From CAZDUS01 sp964535015 (GTDB taxonomy: Bacteria; Verrucomicrobiota; Kiritimatiellia; CAIKKV01; CAITUY01): DNA of 64,000 bases. The notes under the pieces are model-generated. The model did not search any database and was not told the DNA's origin. It worked only from the letters and a program-made list of their open reading frames with translations. This document shows, piece after piece, positions 36,106-45,115 of the stretch; the first letter of the stretch is position 1, and the number at the start of each line of letters is the position of its first letter. The translations under genes were made by a program, and so were the position numbers. The stretch is from assembly GCA_964535015.1 (NCBI GenBank), contig CAZHRU010000002.1:21073-85072 (forward strand), in the 5' to 3' direction.

Positions 36106-37482
36106 TCACGACGCAGAATGGCCCGCCTTGGAGTGATGCGCCGCGCCTGTATCGGGGTTCGCCAAAGGGTCGCCACGCCGCTCACGGAACGACTTGCTTC
36201 GCCGCGGACCACGACCCCGCCGCGGTCGCCCCCCCTCCCCCCTCTGATGGCCACCCTGATCCCACTCCTCCGCAATCCGACGAACCCGCTCCAGTGCCGC
36301 ACCATGCGACCCCGTCAGTCGCACTGTGAATTCAAGATAGGCCAAGGCTTCCGGGAAGAACTCCCGCGGCGCCAACGGCCGGGCCCGCGCTCCGTTCTCA
36401 GCCACCAGCCGCGGCTGCGACGCCAGAATCTCCGCCGTGCGGTACCGCACCAGTTTGGGCACCTGCACCCGCTCGGTCAACCCGCCAAAATGCTGCAAGG
36501 TCACCGAATGCAAAGCCAACCCCTTGTGCTGGCCTTGCTCGGATAACTCCCCGGCCTGCCGCTCATGCATACCCCCGAACATCAACGCAAACAACAGCGC
36601 CGGCGACACCTCCCGCCCGGCCTTCCGCCACTCATCCACCTGCGTCAATGCCTCGCTGACCCGACAGCACTCAGGCGTCCCCTGCTGCGATCCCAGCCAT
36701 GACCCCATTTCCGGGAATAGTATCTCGTATAACCCGAACTCGCGCAGTAACGTGTACGCCCCGCGGGCCGCACCGCAGAAAAACAACTTCTGCACCTCTT
36801 CGTACAACCGCGACCGGTTCGCCAAGGCCAACTTTCCATGATGCTCCCGGATCGCTGCGGCCGTGGCCGGATCCAGACTGAACCCGAGCATCGCCGCAAA
36901 CCGCACCGCCCGCACCATCCGCACCGGATCCTCCACACACCTCAATCCGGGATCCCCGATGAACCGCAACACCCGCCGGCTCAAATCCTCCAACCCCCCC
37001 ACGTAGTCAATAATCGAGTAATCACGAATGTCATAGAAAAGGGCGTTGACCGTGAAATCGCGCCGCCGCGCATCCTGCTCCGGCGTCCCGAAAAGATTGT
37101 CCCTCACAATCAACCCGTCGTCACGCTTGATATGCAGGTGGGGCGGAGGCGCTTCCTCCCCCTCCTCAGGCGGCGTCTGGTCGGACCGGAAGGTCGCCAC
37201 CTCAATGATCTTGTCCCGCCCGAAAAAGACATGCGCCAACCGGAATCGCCTCCCGATCAGCCGACAGTTGCGAAAGACCTTACGTAATTCCGCCGGCGTG
37301 GCATCCGTAACCACATCGAAATCCTTCGGCTTCCGCCCCAACAGAAGATCACGAACCCCACCCCCCGCCAGATACCCGACGTACCCCGCTTCCTTGAGCC
37401 CATACAGCACCCGTTGCGCCTCCGGACTGATATTCTGCCTGCTTAACGAATGCTCTGACCGCTGAACAATAACTGGTTCCAC
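36106..37482 (-). CDS. pcnB: Poly(A) polymerase I (PcnB)
   Basis: 458-residue nucleotidyltransferase of the PAP/CCA class II family. The head domain reads YLAGGGVRDLLLGRKPKDFDVVTDA with the metal-binding DxD. The segment LIGRRFRLAHVFFGRDKIIEVATFR is the PcnB signature that separates poly(A) polymerases from CCA-adding enzymes. The C terminus is very basic (GGRPRRGRGPRRSKSFRERRGD), as in other PcnB proteins, and probably binds RNA. It polyadenylates RNA 3' ends for decay. It starts at GTG with a G-rich site upstream; no alternative ATG is present near the N terminus. Confidence 0.9.
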   Translation of the reverse strand: MEPVIVQRSEHSLSRQNISPEAQRVLYGLKEAGYVGYLAGGGVRDLLLGRKPKDFDVVTDATPAELRKVFRNCRLIGRRFRLAHVFFGRDKIIEVATFRSDQTPPEEGEEAPPPHLHIKRDDGLIVRDNLFGTPEQDARRRDFTVNALFYDIRDYSIIDYVGGLEDLSRRVLRFIGDPGLRCVEDPVRMVRAVRFAAMLGFSLDPATAAAIREHHGKLALANRSRLYEEVQKLFFCGAARGAYTLLREFGLYEILFPEMGSWLGSQQGTPECCRVSEALTQVDEWRKAGREVSPALLFALMFGGMHERQAGELSEQGQHKGLALHSVTLQHFGGLTERVQVPKLVRYRTAEILASQPRLVAENGARARPLAPREFFPEALAYLEFTVRLTGSHGAALERVRRIAEEWDQGGHQRGEGGRPRRGRGPRRSKSFRERRGDPLANPDTGAAHHSKAGHSAS

Positions 37483-37689
37483 TCTTTTCCCCCGCCAATA
37501 CGATGGTGTAAGTTTCTCACTTCACCCCTGTCTCTGTCAATCACTAGCATCCTTCCCGTCGCTGATTGCAGGCCTCAGGCGCTAGTCTGACAAACTCAAT
37601 GCAACTCGTCGCCACCTGCAATCTGCAAGGCTTTCGACCGTCCCAGAACCCGTCTAACCAGAAAACAACACTGCATCCGATTAAATAAC

Positions 37690-37717
37690 TTGTACGACTT
37701 CGCGTCCTGTGTATAGT
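37690..37717 (+). promoter_or_regulatory. Candidate sigma-70 promoter of the HARE-HTH gene
   Basis: TTGTAC (37690-37695) and TATAGT (37712-37717) are 16 bases apart, 43 bases before the ATG at 37761. A GGAGGAA ribosome site at 37748-37754 precedes the gene. Read by eye against the E. coli consensus, so moderate confidence only. Confidence 0.45.
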
Positions 37718-37760
37718 ATCAAACTCATAGTCTAGAATAGCAATAGCGGAGGAACAAGTT

Positions 37761-38138
37761 ATGATAAATCTGAGCGAACTGAGTGCGGTTGATATGGGGA
37801 AGATTCTCAAACTGCGGCGCAAGATTGAGATTCTGGAACAGCAAATGGCCAAGGTGGTTAAGGAGGCGGAAAACAAGCCTTCCTCGATTAGTGTTGCCGT
37901 ACGCCATATGCGACTCCCGCGGAACTCCCAACCCAGTCTTCGTGAAATGATCAGCAAGATCCTTCACAAGGCGAATGGACCCATGACGGTCTCCGAAATC
38001 TACGAGGAGTCCCTCAGCAGCGGCTACCAGTGGCGCTCCAAGGAACCTATGAACGCCTTGAACGTCAAAATGTACACCGACAGAACATTCAAGAAGGCAG
38101 CCCCAGGCAAGTTTGTCCTTCGTAAGCCGATCGATTGA
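37761..38138 (+). CDS. Small HARE-HTH domain protein with N-terminal coiled coil
   Basis: 125 residues. The N-terminal half is a coiled coil (ILKLRRKIEILEQQMAKVVKEAE) and the C-terminal about 60 residues match the HARE-HTH winged helix: SLREMISKILHKANGPMTVSEIYEE, then FKKAAPGKFVLRKP. The domain occurs in RNA polymerase delta subunit, restriction enzymes and chromatin factors, usually in DNA-binding or adaptor roles. It has an excellent GGAGGAA ribosome site and its own promoter. Alone and with a coiled coil, it could be a dimeric transcription or nucleoid factor, but the function is unknown. A terminator-like hairpin follows the gene. Confidence 0.75.
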   Translation: MINLSELSAVDMGKILKLRRKIEILEQQMAKVVKEAENKPSSISVAVRHMRLPRNSQPSLREMISKILHKANGPMTVSEIYEESLSSGYQWRSKEPMNALNVKMYTDRTFKKAAPGKFVLRKPID

Positions 38139-38157
38139 CACCTCGGGTGATAACCTG

Positions 38158-38189
38158 AAGCAGCCCCCGCCAGTCGGGGGCTGCTTTCT
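38158..38189 (+). terminator. Rho-independent terminator after the HARE-HTH gene
   Basis: AGCAGCCCCC and GGGGGCTGCT form a perfect 10-bp stem with a 7-base loop, followed by a short T-rich tail (TTTCT). It lies 20 bases after the stop codon and 19 bases before the start of the DUF1844 gene, so it may also limit read-through into that gene. Confidence 0.8.
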
Positions 38190-38207
38190 GTTGCACAGGA
38201 GACAACC

Positions 38208-38588
38208 ATGCCAAACACTTCTCAACCGAACGACACCCACAAGGCCATGTTCCTGGATCTGATTGCCATGCTGTCCGCAACCACCATGCAACAGATGGGC
38301 AAACTCATCAACCCCATGACCGGGAAAACCGAGGTCAATATGGAAGCCGCTCAGGCCACCATCGACATGCTGGAAATGCTCGAGTCCAAGTCACGCGGCA
38401 ATCTGGACCGGGACGAGGAACGATTCCTCAAGACCTCGCTGACCACCTTGCGGATGAATTATGTGGAGACAAAGTCCGCCACACCCGCAACCCCTCCCCC
38501 TGCCACTCCCGTAGCCCCCACCCCCGCGGACGCAACCCCGCCCGCCGATGAATCCAAGGAACCCAGGTTCCACAAGACCTACGGCTGA
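38208..38588 (+). CDS. DUF1844 domain protein
   Basis: 126 residues. The helical DUF1844 domain (about 10-85) reads MFLDLIAMLSATTMQQMGKLINP, then AAQATIDMLEMLESKSRGNLDRDEERFLKTSLTTLRMNYV split over its helices; the pattern of ID-x-L, a GNL turn and L-x3-L is diagnostic. The C-terminal about 40 residues are Ala/Pro/Thr-rich and probably disordered, ending in EPRFHKTYG. The family is small, conserved in PVC and Acidobacteria-type genomes, and of unknown function. An AGGAG ribosome site precedes the ATG. Confidence 0.85.
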   Translation: MPNTSQPNDTHKAMFLDLIAMLSATTMQQMGKLINPMTGKTEVNMEAAQATIDMLEMLESKSRGNLDRDEERFLKTSLTTLRMNYVETKSATPATPPPATPVAPTPADATPPADESKEPRFHKTYG

Positions 38589-38596
38589 TCCGAATC

Positions 38597-39760
38597 TCAG
38601 AGCGCCTTGCTAAACCGCTCCAGACGCAGCATGCCTTCCTCGATGTTCGCCATGCTGCAGGCGTAGGAAAGCCTGATATTCTCGTCAGCCCCGAACGGCA
38701 ACCCCGGTACGACCGCCATCTTCTCCTGCTCCAACAACCGCTCGGCAAACCGAATCGACGGCAACCCGAACGAGGAAATGTTGGGGAACACATAGAACGC
38801 CCCCATCGGCTTGACGCACGTCACACCCGGCATCGCCGCCAGTCGCGCGTGCAGATACTTTCGCCGCTGGTCAAAGGCCTCCACCATACGCGTCACGCAG
38901 TCCTGGGGCCCCCGCAGCGCCGCCACTGCCCCGTACTGCGCAAAGGTGTTCGGCGCCGAGGTGCTGTGACTCTGCAATGCCGACCCCGCTTTGACCAGCT
39001 CGATCGGCCCCGCATAGTACCCCAGCCGCCAGCCGGTCATTGCATACGGCTTGCTGAAACCATTCACGGTGATCGTTTGCTTGAAAATCTCCGGCGACAA
39101 ACTGCCCACACTCACCGCATGGGTCCCGTCGTAAACCATCCGCTCGTAAATCTCGTCCGAGACAATGTAGACTCCGTGCCGCACCGCCACGTTGGCCAGC
39201 GCCCGCAGTTCATCACCTGTATACACCACACCCGTCGGGTTCGACGGACTGTTCAGAATCAACGCCTTCGTCCTCGGCGTCATCGCCGCTTCCAATTGCG
39301 GCGGCAACACCTTGAGCCCATCGGATTCCCGCCCCCGGACAAACACCGGTGTCCCGCCTGCCATTCGCACCATCTCGGGATAACTCAACCAGTAGGGCGA
39401 CAGGATGATCACTTCATCGCCCGGATTGCACAGCGCCATGAAAATATTGTACAAAGAATGCTTGGCCCCGTTGCTGACCAACACCTGATCGGGCTTGTAC
39501 GACAACTTGTTTTCGACCCTCAGCTTCTCCGCAATCGCCGCACGCAACTCTGGGATTCCGTCGTTCGGGGCGTACTTCGTCTTGCCATCGCGCAACGCCT
39601 TGGCCGCCGCCTCCTTGATGTGCTCCGGTGTATCAAAATCCGGCTCGCCGGCACCAAACCCGCATACCTTCTCACCCGCCGCCGCCATCGCTTTGGCCTT
39701 GGCGTCAATCGCCAATGTCAACGAAGGGGTTATCGCCGCCACTTTTCCATTAAGTTCCAT
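38597..39760 (-). CDS. Pyridoxal phosphate aminotransferase, aspartate-type (class I/II)
   Basis: 387 residues from the ATG at 39760 (GGAGAAG site). Fold type I enzyme with FGAGEPDFDTPEHIKEAA, LILNSPSNPTGVVYTGDEL (PLP-binding Asn region), YIVSDEIYERMVYDG (Asp and Tyr ligands) and TVNGFSKPYAMTGWRLGY with the PLP lysine. The layout is that of the thermophile-type aspartate aminotransferases (AspC/AAT Ib). It transaminates aspartate and 2-oxoglutarate or related pairs. Its start lies 11 bases inside the end of the tandem NDK gene, so it follows that gene in one transcript. Confidence 0.9.
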   Translation of the reverse strand: MELNGKVAAITPSLTLAIDAKAKAMAAAGEKVCGFGAGEPDFDTPEHIKEAAAKALRDGKTKYAPNDGIPELRAAIAEKLRVENKLSYKPDQVLVSNGAKHSLYNIFMALCNPGDEVIILSPYWLSYPEMVRMAGGTPVFVRGRESDGLKVLPPQLEAAMTPRTKALILNSPSNPTGVVYTGDELRALANVAVRHGVYIVSDEIYERMVYDGTHAVSVGSLSPEIFKQTITVNGFSKPYAMTGWRLGYYAGPIELVKAGSALQSHSTSAPNTFAQYGAVAALRGPQDCVTRMVEAFDQRRKYLHARLAAMPGVTCVKPMGAFYVFPNISSFGLPSIRFAERLLEQEKMAVVPGLPFGADENIRLSYACSMANIEEGMLRLERFSKAL

Positions 39761-40916
39761 AGTACTTCTCCACCCATTCCTGGATCGTATCCTGTTGCAC
39801 ATCCACAATTTTCATTTCGCGCGCCGCATTCTCAGGCGAGTCGGAGGCGTGCGCGGCATTGACCATGATATCACTGCCGTACTCGCGTCTCACGGAACCC
39901 ACTTGCGCCTTCGCCGGATCAGTAGGTCCCAGCAGATACCGAATCTTCTCGACCGCGCTCATCCCTTTGTAAATCAGAGCCAGGCAATTCTCCGTCCCCG
40001 TAGTGCTCTTGTCCGCCTCGGCCACTTCCGAGGGGCGATGCCCCGTCATGAACTGGACGATGTCCTCAAACTGCCGGTCTCCCTGCAGGGGCCCCAGAAA
40101 CTCACCGAGTCTGGTCTCCAACTCTTCGGGAATATCCGCCTTGAATTCCCGCCCCAGGATGGCGCCGGCCTTCTGCCCCATCACCCCCTTGAACTTCTCC
40201 CGCAAAATATTCCGCACCGGACCGTAGAACTCCTCCGCCTGGGATACCTTCATTGAGAATTTCCGTATTCCCACAATCCGCAACCCGGACCGCGAAAGCA
40301 GGTCGATGATGTGTCCCGGTCGGCCGCTCGGAAACCGGAAGTTGTCGGGCTTGATCAACACCAGGGTGCTCTGAACCCCTTCACTCTCCGATACGTCCGC
40401 CCCGTGGTCGACAATTCCACCGTCCGTCGCGCTGAATTCACTCCATAACCGCAGGACCAAGGCCGCCCGCTCCACCGAAGGTGGCACCAGAACCGCCGGT
40501 TCGAAATAGGTCACCCGCCCGTCCGCATCCGTGACATAATCGCCATAGGTGTCGCGAATCGTCTCGCCGCCCACCCACCCGGCACGTAGATGCCCGGTGG
40601 CATCACGCACTTTCTGAATGGCGTTCTCCCCTTCGAAGAGCAGCAGGATCACACGCCGCCGCTTACCCGTCACCGGATCCGGGGCATAGGACTTCTTCAC
40701 ATATTGGTTGAGTAGTTTGGCAAACTCTGCCTCACTCGGATTGCTGCCCAGGAGCGAAGCCGCGTAGCGGTCCACCAGTTCCTGACTGGGACCGAACATG
40801 CGTGCCGCCACCAAGTCCAGTCCGGTCCGACTCATCAGCCGCCCAATCACTCCGCCCGTTCTCGATTTGGCAATCGTGTAAGGATTGATCAATGCGAATG
40901 CAAGTTCCGAGGCCAT
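39750..40916 (-). CDS. Tandem-domain nucleoside diphosphate kinase, first domain degenerate
   Basis: 388 residues holding two NDK-like domains. The second (about 182-388) starts STLVLIKPDNFRFP and has the active-site N-x2-H-A-S-D-S motif (MVNAAHASDSPENAAREM) with catalytic His356. It also has a long insert in the Kpn-loop region (about 250-305). The first domain (1-160) begins ELAFALINPYTIAKSR and keeps the fold pattern (GHLRAGWVGGETIRDTYGDYV) but has YFEPAVLVPPSVE where the catalytic His is expected. One active site per chain is therefore predicted, the other perhaps regulatory. Standard NDKs are about 140 residues single-domain. Confidence 0.8.
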   Translation of the reverse strand: MASELAFALINPYTIAKSRTGGVIGRLMSRTGLDLVAARMFGPSQELVDRYAASLLGSNPSEAEFAKLLNQYVKKSYAPDPVTGKRRRVILLLFEGENAIQKVRDATGHLRAGWVGGETIRDTYGDYVTDADGRVTYFEPAVLVPPSVERAALVLRLWSEFSATDGGIVDHGADVSESEGVQSTLVLIKPDNFRFPSGRPGHIIDLLSRSGLRIVGIRKFSMKVSQAEEFYGPVRNILREKFKGVMGQKAGAILGREFKADIPEELETRLGEFLGPLQGDRQFEDIVQFMTGHRPSEVAEADKSTTGTENCLALIYKGMSAVEKIRYLLGPTDPAKAQVGSVRREYGSDIMVNAAHASDSPENAAREMKIVDVQQDTIQEWVEKYYGT

Positions 40917-41029
40917 AGTCCACTCTTCCTGTCTGCTGAAAGTCTACACCACCCACGACGGTTTAATTGGCGGGGTACTATTTCGATTGGCACCGTCTAA
41001 ATCAAGCCAAAAATGCGACGCACCCTTTG

Positions 41030-41058
41030 TTGACACCTCCACTATTTTTTAATAGTGT
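41030..41058 (+). promoter_or_regulatory. Promoter of the tRNA-CAU gene
   Basis: A perfect TTGACA (41030-41035) is followed after 17 bases by TAGTGT (41053-41058), 15 bases before the tRNA 5' end. Spacing and position are what a strong sigma-70 tRNA promoter needs. Confidence 0.8.
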
Positions 41059-41073
41059 TCGACCGTTTTTTGC

Positions 41074-41147
<74 letters not shown>

Positions 41148-41148
<1 letters not shown>

Positions 41149-41181
41149 GCCTTCGCTCATAGCGCAGCACGAGCGAAGGCT
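41148..41181 (+). other. Perfect 11-bp hairpin after the tRNA
   Basis: AGCCTTCGCTC and GAGCGAAGGCT form an uninterrupted 11-bp stem around a 12-base loop, starting at the final A of the tRNA CCA. No T-tract follows, so it is not a canonical intrinsic terminator. It could help end or process the tRNA transcript. Confidence 0.7.
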
Positions 41182-41257
41182 GTCACACCGCGGCCCCTGG
41201 CCAAACGCCGGGGTAAAGGCGGATCGGTTCGCAACGCTGCCCAAGGAAGGAGCCCCC

Positions 41258-42160
41258 ATGCTGACAATCGAAACCGTCCGATTCAAAGGTTGGACTAATA
41301 ACATCCGGATCTCCAATGGCTCCGTTGAATTGATCGTGACCGGTGAGGTCGGTCCGCGCATCCTCCGTTGCGGATTCGTCAACGAACGCAACCTGATGGC
41401 CCAATTCAAGGAACAGATGGGCGGAAGCGCCGAGAAGGAGTGGATGATCCGCGGCGGACACCGCTTGTGGATCGCCCCGGAATCCAAGCCGGAAACCTAT
41501 GAACTCGACAACAGCCCGGTCCAGATCCGTAAGATCCAGGGCGGCATCCGCACCCTCCAGGAACCCGGACGGCTGACCGGCATCCAGAAGATCATGGAGA
41601 TCCGCATGACGGAAACCTCCAACGAAATCACCATCACACACCAACTCATCAACCGCAGCCGCAAGCCGCGCACCCTCGCCCCGTGGGCCTTGACTGTCAT
41701 GGCGCCGGGCGGCCTTTGCATCATTCCGTTGCCCGAAAAGATCCCCCACACCGACCGCCTGCTCCACAACCAGACCTGGAGCATCTGGGGCTACACGGAC
41801 TTCGCCGACGGCCGGTGGACGCTCGGATCCCGCTACGCCTTCTTCCGCCAAAGCCGCAAACACGGCCCCGGCAAACTTGGCATCGCCCACCGTGAAGGCT
41901 GGGTGGCCTATCAACTCGATGGATTCCTGCTGGCCAAGTCGTTTAAGTTCGCCGAAGGCGCCACCTATCCCGATGGCGGCGTGAATTTCGAAACCTTCTC
42001 CAACGAACGCATGCTGGAGGTGGAAACCCTCGGCCCCCTGACCACCCTGGCCCCGGGCAAGTCCGTCAAACACGTCGAGACTTGGACGTTGCTCAGGAAT
42101 ACCAAGCCGGTTCGAACCGAAAAGGACGCCGCCCTGATCGCGCGGAAACTCAGAACCTGA
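41258..42160 (+). CDS. Galactose mutarotase-like (DUF4380-type) beta-sandwich protein
   Basis: 300 residues, no signal peptide. Beta-rich sequence with FKGWTNNIRISNGSVELIVTGEVGPRILRCGF, GGHRLWIAPE and ITITHQLINRSRKPRTLAPWALTVMAPGG resembles the galactose mutarotase/DUF4380 superfamily (carbohydrate-binding supersandwich). The conserved catalytic His/Glu of true aldose epimerases cannot be assigned confidently, so an enzymatic role is uncertain. It starts 109 bases after the tRNA with an AAGGAAGGAG site. Its last 11 bases overlap the convergent dapL stop. Confidence 0.6.
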   Translation: MLTIETVRFKGWTNNIRISNGSVELIVTGEVGPRILRCGFVNERNLMAQFKEQMGGSAEKEWMIRGGHRLWIAPESKPETYELDNSPVQIRKIQGGIRTLQEPGRLTGIQKIMEIRMTETSNEITITHQLINRSRKPRTLAPWALTVMAPGGLCIIPLPEKIPHTDRLLHNQTWSIWGYTDFADGRWTLGSRYAFFRQSRKHGPGKLGIAHREGWVAYQLDGFLLAKSFKFAEGATYPDGGVNFETFSNERMLEVETLGPLTTLAPGKSVKHVETWTLLRNTKPVRTEKDAALIARKLRT

Positions 42161-43373
42161 GATCCGCATTCAGCAGCCGCTCTTCCAATTCCGCGATGAC
42201 CCGGTCGTCATCCGTCTTCCCGGCACTCTCAAACGTCGCCGAGAACCGTAGGAACGACCCCGCATCGTCCCACGGAACCGTGGAAATCGAACTCTCACGG
42301 ATCAGGTACTGCGAAGCGTCTTCCGCCGTGGCGAAGACCTTCATCCCCGCCCCTTTCGGCGCCGGAACATACAGATAGAACGTCCCTCCCGGCATCTTCG
42401 CCTTGAACCCCACCCGCTTCAACACCTTGACCATCTTGCGCAACCGCCGCTCGTAATGCCGCTTGATCTTGTCGGACAACGCCCGGTCAGCAATCCCGGC
42501 GCACGCCGCCAACTGGATGGCCTTGAATTGGCCGGAATCAATATTGTCCTTCACCTCGGCGTACGCCTGCACAATCCGGGGCGCCCCCGCCACAAACCCC
42601 AGCCGCCAGCCGGTCATGTTGTAACTCTTGCTCATCGAGTGCAACTCGATCGCCACGTCCTTCCCGCCCGGCCGGCTGAGAATGGACAACGGTTCACGCC
42701 CGTACACCAGCGTCGCATAGGCCGCATCCTGCACAATCAGGATATTGTTCGCCTCCGCAAACGCAATCAACTCATCAAACAGGGCCTCCGATGGCGCCAC
42801 CCCGGTGGGATTGTTCGGATAATTCACATACATCAACTTTGCCCGCCGCACCACGTCCGGATCGAGTTTGTCGAGCGCCGGATAGAACCCGTTCTCCTTG
42901 CGGAGCGGCATCTTGACGACTTCCCCGCCCAGGTAACGTGTGTGTGTGGCCAATACCGGATACCCCGGCACCGTCACCAGCGCCACATCCCCCGGATTGA
43001 TGAAACACAACGGCAACATCGCCAACGCCGGCTTGGAGCCAATACTGTGGGTGATTTCCGTTTCCGGATCGAGGCCCGCCACCCCGAAAAACTTGGCCAT
43101 GTATTCCGCCGCCGCCACCTTGAATTCGCGAATCCCGTTGTCGGCATATCCGCGGTTCACCGGATCATCCACAGCCTTCTTCAGCGCCTTCCGGATCGGC
43201 GCCGGAGCCATCTGGTCCGGCTCCCCAACCCCGAAATCCAGCAGTTCCACGGCCGGCCGGGCCGCCCGCGCCGCCGCCTTGGCCCTCTTGATCTTCTCGA
43301 ATTTGTAGATCTCGTTGCTGGTTCCAAACGCCGATCCGCCAATCCGCTCCGCAAACAACTTCTGAAAATCCAT
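42150..43373 (-). CDS. dapL: LL-diaminopimelate aminotransferase
   Basis: 407-residue fold type I PLP enzyme. It converts tetrahydrodipicolinate directly to LL-diaminopimelate, bypassing the DapC/D/E steps for lysine and peptidoglycan. Family features are LLDFGVGEPDQMAP, RGYADNGIREFKVAAAEYM, YVNYPNNPTGVAPSEALF and SMSKSYNMTGWRLGFVAG with the PLP lysine. The size and start (ATG at 43373 with GGGAGAG) fit the DapL2-type found in PVC bacteria and others. No other dap gene is close. The assignment rests on general similarity and could be a related aminotransferase. Confidence 0.82.
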   Translation of the reverse strand: MDFQKLFAERIGGSAFGTSNEIYKFEKIKRAKAAARAARPAVELLDFGVGEPDQMAPAPIRKALKKAVDDPVNRGYADNGIREFKVAAAEYMAKFFGVAGLDPETEITHSIGSKPALAMLPLCFINPGDVALVTVPGYPVLATHTRYLGGEVVKMPLRKENGFYPALDKLDPDVVRRAKLMYVNYPNNPTGVAPSEALFDELIAFAEANNILIVQDAAYATLVYGREPLSILSRPGGKDVAIELHSMSKSYNMTGWRLGFVAGAPRIVQAYAEVKDNIDSGQFKAIQLAACAGIADRALSDKIKRHYERRLRKMVKVLKRVGFKAKMPGGTFYLYVPAPKGAGMKVFATAEDASQYLIRESSISTVPWDDAGSFLRFSATFESAGKTDDDRVIAELEERLLNADLRF

Positions 43374-43494
43374 GTCTCTCTCCCGGTTGCGATTCAACAA
43401 AACGCTTAACCATTACCCTGAACCGCCCCGCCAATCAACTCCCAAGTATTGACGCCGACCGATTTCAACGGCATCATAACCTCACAGGAGACCT

Positions 43495-45087
43495 ATGAGC
43501 GAATCACCGACAACCCCAGACACCAGCACCGCCACCCGCGATGCCACCGCCTTGGTTCAGGCTATCGGGCAGTCCCTGAACATGGCCACCCTGTACGGAA
43601 TGAACCATAAGGTTACCCGCACCTCCCTCGAGGGCAGTTACCCCGTCCTCAACCTTTTCATCGATCTGTACGGCCACCTCGATGTCAACGTCACCGAGGG
43701 CAGCCTTCTCATCAACGGCAATCCCTCGGAGGCGCCCTTGTCCGCCACCCTGGCCGCCAAACTGACCACCCATAACCTTCTGAGTTTCGAAATCGCCAAG
43801 GGATTCACCCTCGATGAATACCTCGCCCTCTTCACCATCCTGCTGACCTCGCCCAGCCAACTCGGCGGCCCCGCCTCATCCAAACTGAACGAAACCGGCG
43901 GATTCCTCCACATCCAGGCGCGTTCGGTTGAATACCGCCGCATCGCTGAAGGCGAAACGATCCAGGATGCCTCATCCGGCGATTCCACCCCCCCGCCAGA
44001 CCTGGATAACATCCTGGCCTTCCTGAAGGGAGATGAGAACGCCGACGCGCAACGCTCATCCGAGGATATCCTCCACCTCGCCGGCGATGCCGAAAAACTG
44101 GCCGACCTTATCCTGCGCACTGTTGAGGTCCGCGCTTCCGTTACCAACATCTCGTCAGGCGAATCCCTGACCGATATCGTCGTCGGCACCATCGGCAAAA
44201 TCGTCACCGAACTGACCAGCCCGGACAACATCCGTACCGAAAAAAGCCGCAAACAGGTCAAGCGCTCGCTGATGCTCCTGGAGAAGGTCGTCCTCCAGAA
44301 ACTGCAACAATTCGCCGGACACGAGACTTCCGAGGCCGCCCAGGCCTTGCTCGACGAAGCCGCCGAAAGTCTGGACATGGAGAACATGGCTTCCAAGTTC
44401 CTCAAGAACAAAAAAGCCGCTGAGGAATCCAGCGACAAACTGCGCCGCCTGATCGCCCGGACAGGCGACGATCCTGAACAACTGGCCGCCCTGCACGAAA
44501 CTCTCGCCAGCCGCGGACTTTCACAAGAAGGCTGGCAGGAACTCATGATCACTCGCGAATCCTTGTCAAGGGCGGGCACCGGTGACTCCACCGATGGCTT
44601 GAACGACATCAAGACCCTGACCACGCTCCTGGCGAAACTCGGAGAGACCATCGCCCAGTCACACACCTCCCCTGCCCCCGAAACACTCCATGAACTGGCC
44701 GACGAAACCAACCGTCAGATGGAAACCCTGGCCAAGCGAGCCGAGAAGAAGATTTCCGCCCTCCGCCAGATGCTTGGCCAGGAGGCGCTAGATGCTTCGG
44801 GAAAACCAATTCCATTGTCGCGCAGGCAATTGATGGAGTTCATGGCGGAAATCGGACAGGAACTCAGCCAACCCTTGACCGTGGTTTCAGCAACCATCGA
44901 TATGCTCCGGGCCCAGCGTGCCGGAATCCTGACCGAAGCCCAAGGCGAACTGCTCACCATGACCGCCGACAGCACGGCCCGCCTTACCCATCTCGTGGAT
45001 TGCCTGATCCGAATCGCCGGAAACCCGCACAACACCCACCCCGATCAGGCCATCTTGGATGTACTCCGCCACACATCGAATCCCTAA
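43495..45087 (+). CDS. Cytosolic protein with histidine-less HisKA-like C-terminus
   Basis: 530 residues, no membrane segment. The N-terminal about 110 residues (LYGMNHKVTRTS, LDVNVTEGSLLINGNP) resemble a domain found N-terminal in some HD-GYP and signalling proteins. A long helical middle region (about 200-440) follows. Residues about 443-515 look like a histidine kinase dimerisation domain (FMAEIGQELSQPLTVVSATIDML), but the H-box His is Gln455 and no HATPase domain follows. It therefore cannot autophosphorylate on His; it may dimerise with or sequester a kinase. The gene stands alone between divergent dapL and convergent lolD. Function unknown. Confidence 0.65.
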   Translation: MSESPTTPDTSTATRDATALVQAIGQSLNMATLYGMNHKVTRTSLEGSYPVLNLFIDLYGHLDVNVTEGSLLINGNPSEAPLSATLAAKLTTHNLLSFEIAKGFTLDEYLALFTILLTSPSQLGGPASSKLNETGGFLHIQARSVEYRRIAEGETIQDASSGDSTPPPDLDNILAFLKGDENADAQRSSEDILHLAGDAEKLADLILRTVEVRASVTNISSGESLTDIVVGTIGKIVTELTSPDNIRTEKSRKQVKRSLMLLEKVVLQKLQQFAGHETSEAAQALLDEAAESLDMENMASKFLKNKKAAEESSDKLRRLIARTGDDPEQLAALHETLASRGLSQEGWQELMITRESLSRAGTGDSTDGLNDIKTLTTLLAKLGETIAQSHTSPAPETLHELADETNRQMETLAKRAEKKISALRQMLGQEALDASGKPIPLSRRQLMEFMAEIGQELSQPLTVVSATIDMLRAQRAGILTEAQGELLTMTADSTARLTHLVDCLIRIAGNPHNTHPDQAILDVLRHTSNP

Positions 45088-45115
45088 CCCATGGTCCGTA
45101 GTCCGAGCCTATTCC

